From contig KV748190.1 in the NCBI GenBank assembly GCA_001692895.1, positions 1,327,645 to 1,391,644 on the forward strand: a DNA stretch of 64,000 nt, written 5' to 3'. This stretch comes from Cenococcum geophilum 1.58 (lineage: Eukaryota; Ascomycota; Dothideomycetes; Gloniales; Gloniaceae). Positions 58,451 through 64,000 of this stretch are shown piece after piece (the stretch's first letter is position 1; every line of letters starts with the position of its first letter). The notes under the pieces were generated by a model. That model saw only the letters and a list, made by a program, of their open reading frames with translations. It was not told the DNA's origin and did not search any database. Position numbers and translations under genes: made by a program.

Positions 58451-58959
58451 TACAAATTATAGAAAGCGCTCTAATACTACGGTATTATCGCGACCTATAA
58501 AGAAAGCTCGCGAAAAGAGTAAATAGGTTAAATTAGATATAGAATAGATAGGTTCTAGAAACTATAGGGATAGGGCTACAGCCTAAAGTAAGATAGGTCC
58601 TTAGCCTTTTACCGTATATAGCATAGAGTTAATAGGGCATTTTACTAGAATTACATTCCTATTTATTTATCTATATTAGGAATATTATTCCTAGGGCTTC
58701 CAACCCCTTTTTAAAAGCCTTATAAGGCCTTTCTAAGCACCTAATTAAGGTCCTTAATTGCTACTATATATAAGAACAAATCCCAAATACCTAATCTAAA
58801 AAGCTACTATACCTTACCCTTAGGAGCAGGATTAGTATCTATTAGGACACTAAGTAATAGCTAATAAGAATAGGATCTAAATCCCTTAGTAGGCATATAA
58901 GTAGGTATAAAAACAGGGGTAGGATAATAAGGTATAGCTAGAGTAGAGACTCTTAAACG

Positions 58960-59540
58960 CTTAACACTAATATTAGGTCCAAACTAATACTAATAAAGCT
59001 CTTATAGCGTAAGCTTATAGTTAATAAAGACACGCTTAAGCCTAGAATAAATAAAGACGTTAGCTAGCTAGTATAATTTAGAACCACCAAGACCTTACTA
59101 CGGCAACTATTAGTTACCTATCCGCTAGGTACCTAAAGGGTAACCTACTTAATAACATATTATATTATGCTCTTTTAAAACTTAACGCGTATATATAAAC
59201 TCCTTCCTATAGTAGACAGCAACCTTCTTCTTATTACCCCTATCCCTTACTCTATCCTTAGTATACTAACCTTACTCTTATATTAGGCGTTACTAGCTAG
59301 CTTACTAGGAATTATAGGTAGTATAGATAGCTATAGCATAGTCTTAAAGTTAACTAAGTTATTTAGTATTTACGCTAGAATAAGAGAGAGCCTAGGCGAT
59401 ATAGTAGTTAAGAATATTAAAGAAATATCGCTACTTAGGCCCAGGCTATTAAAGCTTAAAGTTAGTAATAGAAATCTATTAAGAATAGAAAAGCTTACCT
59501 TAATATAACTGCCGCTCTTAGTACGTATATATTAATTATA
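58960..59540 (+). pseudogene. Element G downstream reading frame (ORF3), unknown function
   Basis: A frame distinct from pol, 3' of the chromodomain, reads KLIVNKDTLKPRINKDV, FRTTKTLLRQLLVTYP, RIYKLLPIVDSNLLLI and then LFSIYARIRESLGDIVVKNI, LLRPRLLKLKVSNRNLLRI. Stops are TAG/TAA. Element H carries the same frame with fewer lesions at 63500-64000. Two hydrophobic stretches are visible. I do not recognise the family. Confidence 0.6.
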
Positions 59541-60809
59541 AGGACTAAAGGTCTTAGATCTAACATAGTACGTCTTATTATAAGCCTCTAAAATCCTATT
59601 ATTAGATTTCTAGTCTTTTAAAGATGTATAGGCAAAATTATTTAGGTAGGACTAGTATTAGTTACAAGTTAGCGGAGGTTAGGGTTCTATATATAAAGGT
59701 AGGGCCAGGATACGCTATAAAATCTACTTAAAAGAGTAGTTAGCAGAAGAACAAAGAGGTATATTAAATTATTAATAAAAAAGAAGAAAATCTTAATAAT
59801 ATATTAAAGATACGTCTAAATTAGACAAAGGTTAATAATAGGAAAGTAAGGTATTAAGAAAAAGGAGCAGCTCGATAAGCAAAGGTATCCTTATACTTTA
59901 CTACCCAATACCCTTTTAGTAAATAGCCGCAACCTTACCAATATAACTCCGTTATAATAGCGTTATTTAAAAGAAAGGAAATATAAGCATATATTATCTA
60001 ACTATTACTTCCTTATAAAAACTAAGTACGCGGCTAGGGGAAGGTAATTAAAACGTCAATTAAAGACGCATATAGGTTAAATTATACCTAAATAATACTA
60101 TAGTATTAAAGATTAACGTTATAGACGTTCTTAACAATCGTATAATAGCTATAGTTGCTATTGCAAAGTGTCCCTATTTGCTAGGTAGTAGAGCTATACT
60201 AAATATACGGTATAGGACTACTAGATTTAAAAGTATACGCACCAAATCTAAAGAGATAAGTCTTTTTAATTAACTAATTAATACCTTAACCGTATCTAAT
60301 AGCCTAAGGGTAAATATAGGAGTAATATATTAGTAACGCAGGGGATTATAAGAAAGGATTATAATAAAGAATTATAGACCATATCTTAACAGTTAAAAAC
60401 GATGGTAAGCTAAGGCTCTATACGTTAAATCCTATACTAAAAGGTTTTACGGAACTATACTAGAACACTAAATTGTTTATAATACTTATAATTAATTATA
60501 GACCGGTATAAAGGCGTAGAAGTAGAGTTATATAAAAATCCCTATATTAGCTTAGGTAGTTACTAATATACTTCTAGTAAGCTTTTAATAAGTCTCCTAG
60601 CAATCCTCGCGTCTTTTCTCTAGTTATATTTTTTCCTTATTAAGGTTTTTTAGAAGTTTAAAGCAGGGGTTAGATAGATAGATAATATATAGCGGTATAC
60701 CGATATCTCTCTAATATCTCTCTAAACCCCTTCTGGGATAAGCCCTTATAATCTCCCTACTATAAGGTAATGGCAATTAGGGGCTAACCGTAAAAAGGGG
60801 GGGGGGTAA
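59541..60809 (+). other. Element G 3' region, no gene recognised
   Basis: About 1.27 kb between ORF3 and the 3' LTR, collinear with 62223-63500 of element H. I see no frame with family motifs; ends in the G-tract at 60795-60806. Confidence 0.6.
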
Positions 60810-61026
60810 TATAAGGGATATTATTGCGGACACCTTAGGTTGCCCTTAGAACAACCCCTAGACGCCCCTTAGATAGTCGCTAGTTATATACTAGAGGCAC
60901 GTACCCGTAGTATATAGTCTCCACAATCCTAAAGGCCTTACCTCCTTAAGGATTTATCTCTCTTACTAATCTATCCTATTCCACAATCGTGTCCTTATAG
61001 CCCCCTATCTACAAAGTCCCCTCACA
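60810..61026 (+). repeat. Element G 3' LTR (217 bp)
   Basis: TATAAGGGATATTATTGCGG to AAGTCCCCTCACA. Retains more CpG than the 5' copy; same length. Confidence 0.95.
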
Positions 61027-62007
61027 CTTATATAAAGATCTTATTAATAAATTCTATACCGCTAGCTCCTATATTAATTAGAATTTAAGTATTAGCCTAT
61101 TAACTATTTTACTAAAAACAGTAGTTAATAGTTATACTACGGTTCTAAGAATTAGAGTTTATAACGTTAAATACGTTTAATAAAATTATATAGTAGAGCT
61201 ATTTTAGAGAGCGACTTAGCTCTAGGACCTTTTTTTTTTTGAGATAATTAGGGCGGGGTTCTTATAGAATATTAGTTAGAGCTTTATCCTTATAAATAGT
61301 GCCTATTAGGTATAGAACTAGAACCGAATAAGGAGGGCTAAGTAATAGCTTAAGGTTAGGTATAGTAGATGGTTACTAAAACTAGCCATTTATAAATTAT
61401 TTTAGGGCGTAGGTAAAGGGATAGAATAGTTTTTTAAGATATAGTCTTTACTTCAGTACTTAAAGTAGAGGCCTAGCTTAATACGTTATTCTTATTTAGA
61501 GGACCTTAGTAGAGCATACTTTAGAATTCTAATATTAATATCTATAAGGTTTAGATCTTTATAAGTCTTAGACGGCTAAGGGGTAAAGTATTAGGGTGTA
61601 TATTTTAGAATAAGACGTAGTATATTATTATATAGGCCGTTAATAATATTAGCGTAGGTAGTAAGGGTATTTAGTAGCTTAACTCCTATAAGGAAGCCCT
61701 TTGGTTTAGAGTTTAGGGACTCTATTAGGTAATTAATTAAGGTAAGTTTATTCTATCTAGTCTCCTTAATATAGTGGTAAAATTTAGTAAAGTATAACGG
61801 AAAGCTTTTAGAGCCTTATATTATCTTATTTAGTTTTCTTTATACTATAATAATTTAGTTAGGGTCACTATAAAATACTTCTAGTATAGTAACTAGTTGT
61901 TTTATGGGGCTTAAATAAAACAGGTATATAGTTTCTGCGGTATTTCCTATTAAACGGCCTATAGTATAACGTAGTTAGCTATTAGGGGTAGCGTAGCGGT
62001 TTATATT
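61027..62007 (-). pseudogene. gag: C-prime fragment: protease start and gag
   Basis: Antisense, collinear with element C from about 32580 down to 30605. Lacks the 949-bp insertion, so it shows the empty site (a single TTATAAATGGCTAGTTTTAG-like copy near 61370-61400). The left edge is the CTTAT duplication of G; the right edge is element H. A T10 run at 61231-61240. No intact frame. Confidence 0.84.
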
Positions 62008-62222
62008 TATAAGGGGATCTTATAGACAGGGGGCTATAAGGACACGATTGGAACAAGATAGATTAGTAAAAGAGACGAATCCTTGAGGAGGTAAGGCCTC
62101 TGGGATCGTGGAGACTATATACTACGGGCACGTGCCTCTGGTATGTGACCGGCGACCATCCGAGGGGCGTCCGGGGGTTGTCCTAAGGGCAACCCGAGGT
62201 GTCCGCAATAATATCCCTTACA
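62008..62222 (-). repeat. Element H 3' LTR (about 215 bp)
   Basis: Plus strand TATAAGGGGATC to AATATCCCTTACA. Keeps ACCGGCGACC and GGGGCGTCCGGGGG where G has TA-rich equivalents. An open frame across it (62108-62407) is an artefact of low stop density, not a gene. Confidence 0.88.
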
Positions 62223-63499
62223 TTACCCCCCCCCTTTTTGCGGTTGGCCCCCGATCGCTATTACCTTATAGTAGGGAGATTATAAGGGCTTGTCCCGGAA
62301 GAGGTTTAAAGAGATATCGGAGAGGTGTCGGTATACCACTGTATATTATCTATCTATCTAACCCCTACTTTAAACTCCTAAAAAACCTTAATAAGGGAAA
62401 AACGTAACTAGAGAAAAGATGTAAGGATTGCTAGGAGACCTATTAGAAGTCTACTAGAAGTATACTGGTAACTACCTAAGCTAATATAGGGATTTTTATA
62501 CAACTCTACTTTTAAGCCTTTATACCAGTCTATAATTAATTACAAGTATTATAGGCAATTTAATGTTCTAATATAGTTCTATAGAACCTTTTAGTATAGG
62601 ATTTAATGTATAGAGCCTTGGCTTACCGTCGTCTTTAACTGCTAAGATGTGGTCTATAATTCTTTCTTATAATCCTTTTCTTATAATCCTCTACGTTACT
62701 AACGCATTACTCCCGTATTTGCCCTTAGGCTATTAAATGCGGTTAAGGTATCAATTAGTTAGTTAAAGAGACTTGTCTCTTAAGATTTAGTATATATAGT
62801 TTTAAATCTAGTAGTCCTATGCCGTATATTTGGCGTAGCTCTACTACCTAGCAAACAGGGACATTTTGCAATAGTAATTGTAGCTATTATACGATTGTCA
62901 AGAACGTCTATGATGTTGTTCTTTAATACTATAGTATTGTTTTAGGTCTAATTTAACCCATATATGTCTTTAATTTGACGTCTTAATTGCCTTCCCCTGG
63001 CCGCGTAGTTAGTTTTTATAAGGAAGTAATGGTTAAATAACTTATACGCGTGTTTCCTTCCTTTTAAATAGCGCTATTGTAACGGAGTTATATTAGTAAG
63101 GTTGCGGCTATTTACTAAAAGGGTATTAGACGGTGAAGTATAAGGACACCTTTGCTTATTAAGTAGCTCCTTTTCTTTAACACCTTACTTTCCTATTATT
63201 AACCTTTGTCCAATTTTAGACGTATCTTTAATATATTATTAAGATTTTCTTTTTTTCCATTAATAATTTAATATGCCTCTTTATTCTCCTATTAACTGCT
63301 TTTCTAAGCAGATTCCATAGTATATCCTAGCCCTACCTTTATATATAGAACCCCAACCTTTGCTAACTCGCAACTAGTGCTGGTCCTACCTAAATAATTT
63401 TACCTATATGTCTTTGAAAGACCAGAAATCTAATGATAGGATTCTGGAGGCTTATAATAAGACGTACTGCGTTAAATCTAATACCTTTAGTCCTTATAA
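62223..63499 (-). other. Element H 3' region, no gene recognised
   Basis: Non-coding as far as I can see, collinear with G 59541-60809. A short TATCTATC run at 62347-62358. Confidence 0.6.
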
Positions 63500-64000
63500 T
63501 TAATGCATGCGTACTAAGAGCGGCAGTTGCGTTAAGGTAAGCTTTTCTATTCTTAATAGATTTCCATTGCTAACTTTAAGCTTTAATAGCCTGGGCCTAA
63601 GTAGCGACGTTCCTTTAATGTCTTTAACTACTACATCGCCCGGGCTCTCTCTTATTCTAGCGTAAATGCTAAATAACTTAGCCGAATTCAAGACTATGCC
63701 ACGGCCATTTACACTACCTATAATTCCCAGTAAGCTAGCCAGTAACGCCTAATGCGAGAGTAAGGTTGGTATACTAAGGATAGGGTAAAGGATGGGGGAA
63801 ATAAGAAGAAGGTTGCTGTCTACTATAGGAAGAAGTTCGTGTATGCGCGTTAAGTTTTAAAAGAGCATAATATAATGCGTTATTAGGTAGGTTACCCTTT
63901 GGATACCTACCGGATAGGTAACTAATAGTTACCGTAGTAAGGTCTTGGTGGTTCTAAACTATACTAGCCAGCCAACGTCTCTGTTCATTCTGGGCTTAAG
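63500..64000 (-). pseudogene. Element H downstream reading frame (ORF3), unknown function, partial
   Basis: One minus-strand frame runs from the window edge to a stop at 63500-63502. It has only four internal stops, all TAG/TAA: LKPRMNRDVGWLV, FRTTKTLLR, LLVTYPVGIQRVTYLITHYI, NLTRIHELLPIVDSNLLLIS, PILYPILSIPTLLSH, ALLASLLGIIGSVNGRGIV, then 63691 onward with ARIRESPGDVVVKDIKG and KLTLTQLPLLVRMH. Hydrophobic stretches near 63850-63900 and 63735-63800 could be membrane segments. The last 63 codons are fully open. No homologue recognised. Confidence 0.62.

Larger units (their letters stand above)
52140..61026 (+). mobile_element. Ty3/Gypsy chromovirus element G, long, with extra 3' reading frame
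   Basis: 8,887 bp with no further insertion seen. LTRs 217 bp each (52140-52356, 60810-61026), TSD CTTAT (52135-52139, 61027-61031). The empty site is present in element C near 32580. The polypurine tract AAAAAGGGGGGGGGG precedes the 3' LTR. gag, pol, then about 2.3 kb downstream of the chromodomain. RIP heavy. Confidence 0.95.
62008..64000 (-). mobile_element. Ty3/Gypsy element H, antisense, same family as G, cut by window end
   Basis: Begins with a G-type LTR in reverse orientation (62008-62222), followed by TTACCCCCCCCCC, the reverse of the G polypurine tract, then sequence collinear with G 59030-60809 inverted. The 5' part is beyond 64000, so no TSD can be checked; bases before it are ATATT. 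Markedly less RIP-affected than G. Confidence 0.9.

Noticed and set aside
62108..62407. 99-codon open frame on the plus strand
   Set aside because: Spans the antisense LTR and polypurine tract of element H; open only because this copy has few RIP stops.
1..64000. Host gene cluster, defence system or metabolic operon
   Set aside because: Every frame with a recognisable signal belongs to a transposable element; the rest shows RIP composition or repeats.

Overview
The window is a dense graveyard of transposable elements from what looks like a filamentous ascomycete with repeat-induced point mutation (RIP). CA and TG dinucleotides are depleted and TA is in excess: in the first 60 bases I count 10 TA, 1 CA and 1 TG. 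Coding frames are recognisable but broken by TAA/TAG codons where CAA, CAG or TGG would be expected. I find no single-copy host gene, tRNA, rRNA or CRISPR array. The genus cannot be named from this sequence.

Nearly everything is explained by one set of nested insertions, most of them bounded by matching LTRs and target-site duplications (TSDs). The oldest layer is an antisense Ty3/Gypsy copy (here C-prime) at 21051-21472, 50108-52139 and 61027-62007. It is interrupted by element C (Gypsy, plus, 21473-50107), element G (Gypsy, plus, 52140-61026) and element H (same family as G, minus, 62008 to the right edge). Element A (Gypsy, minus, left edge to 20979) abuts it on the left. A contains Copia-1 (456-17579). 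Copia-1 contains Gypsy B (1723-7599) in its gag and Copia-2 (11847-17479) in its 3' LTR. Copia-2 carries a 595-bp inverted-repeat element with a 9-bp TSD (16734-17328) in its own 3' LTR. C contains Gypsy D (21893-30205), a 949-bp insertion with a 14-bp TSD (31228-32176), gag-bearing LTR element E (33338-39751) and Gypsy F (42503-49490). D contains a poly(A)-tailed non-LTR element (23610-25752). The deepest stack is five layers.

No element looks autonomous now. Gypsy elements A-D, F and G encode or once encoded gag, protease, RT, RNase H and integrase. B, C, D, F and G show chromodomain-like C-termini, which in other chromoviruses direct integration to heterochromatin; this fits the repeated insertion into already mutated repeats. 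The two Copia elements have half-tRNA(iMet)-type primer sites. RIP has hit the functional residues specifically: zinc-knuckle Cys/His have become Tyr, protease D-T/S-G has become N-T/S-K/R, and RT Y-x-D-D has lost one or both Asp in most elements.

The less ordinary items are: a non-LTR element with ORF1 but no reverse transcriptase; LTR element E with gag but no visible pol and kilobases of degenerate repeats; palindromic blocks shared by D, E and F; an extra reading frame downstream of the chromodomain in G and H; an inverted-repeat element whose two ends each form a separate hairpin; CACGTG sites in the LTRs of two unrelated families; and LTRs and leaders much less mutated than adjacent coding DNA. 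I see no evidence for a defence, secretion or metabolic system.
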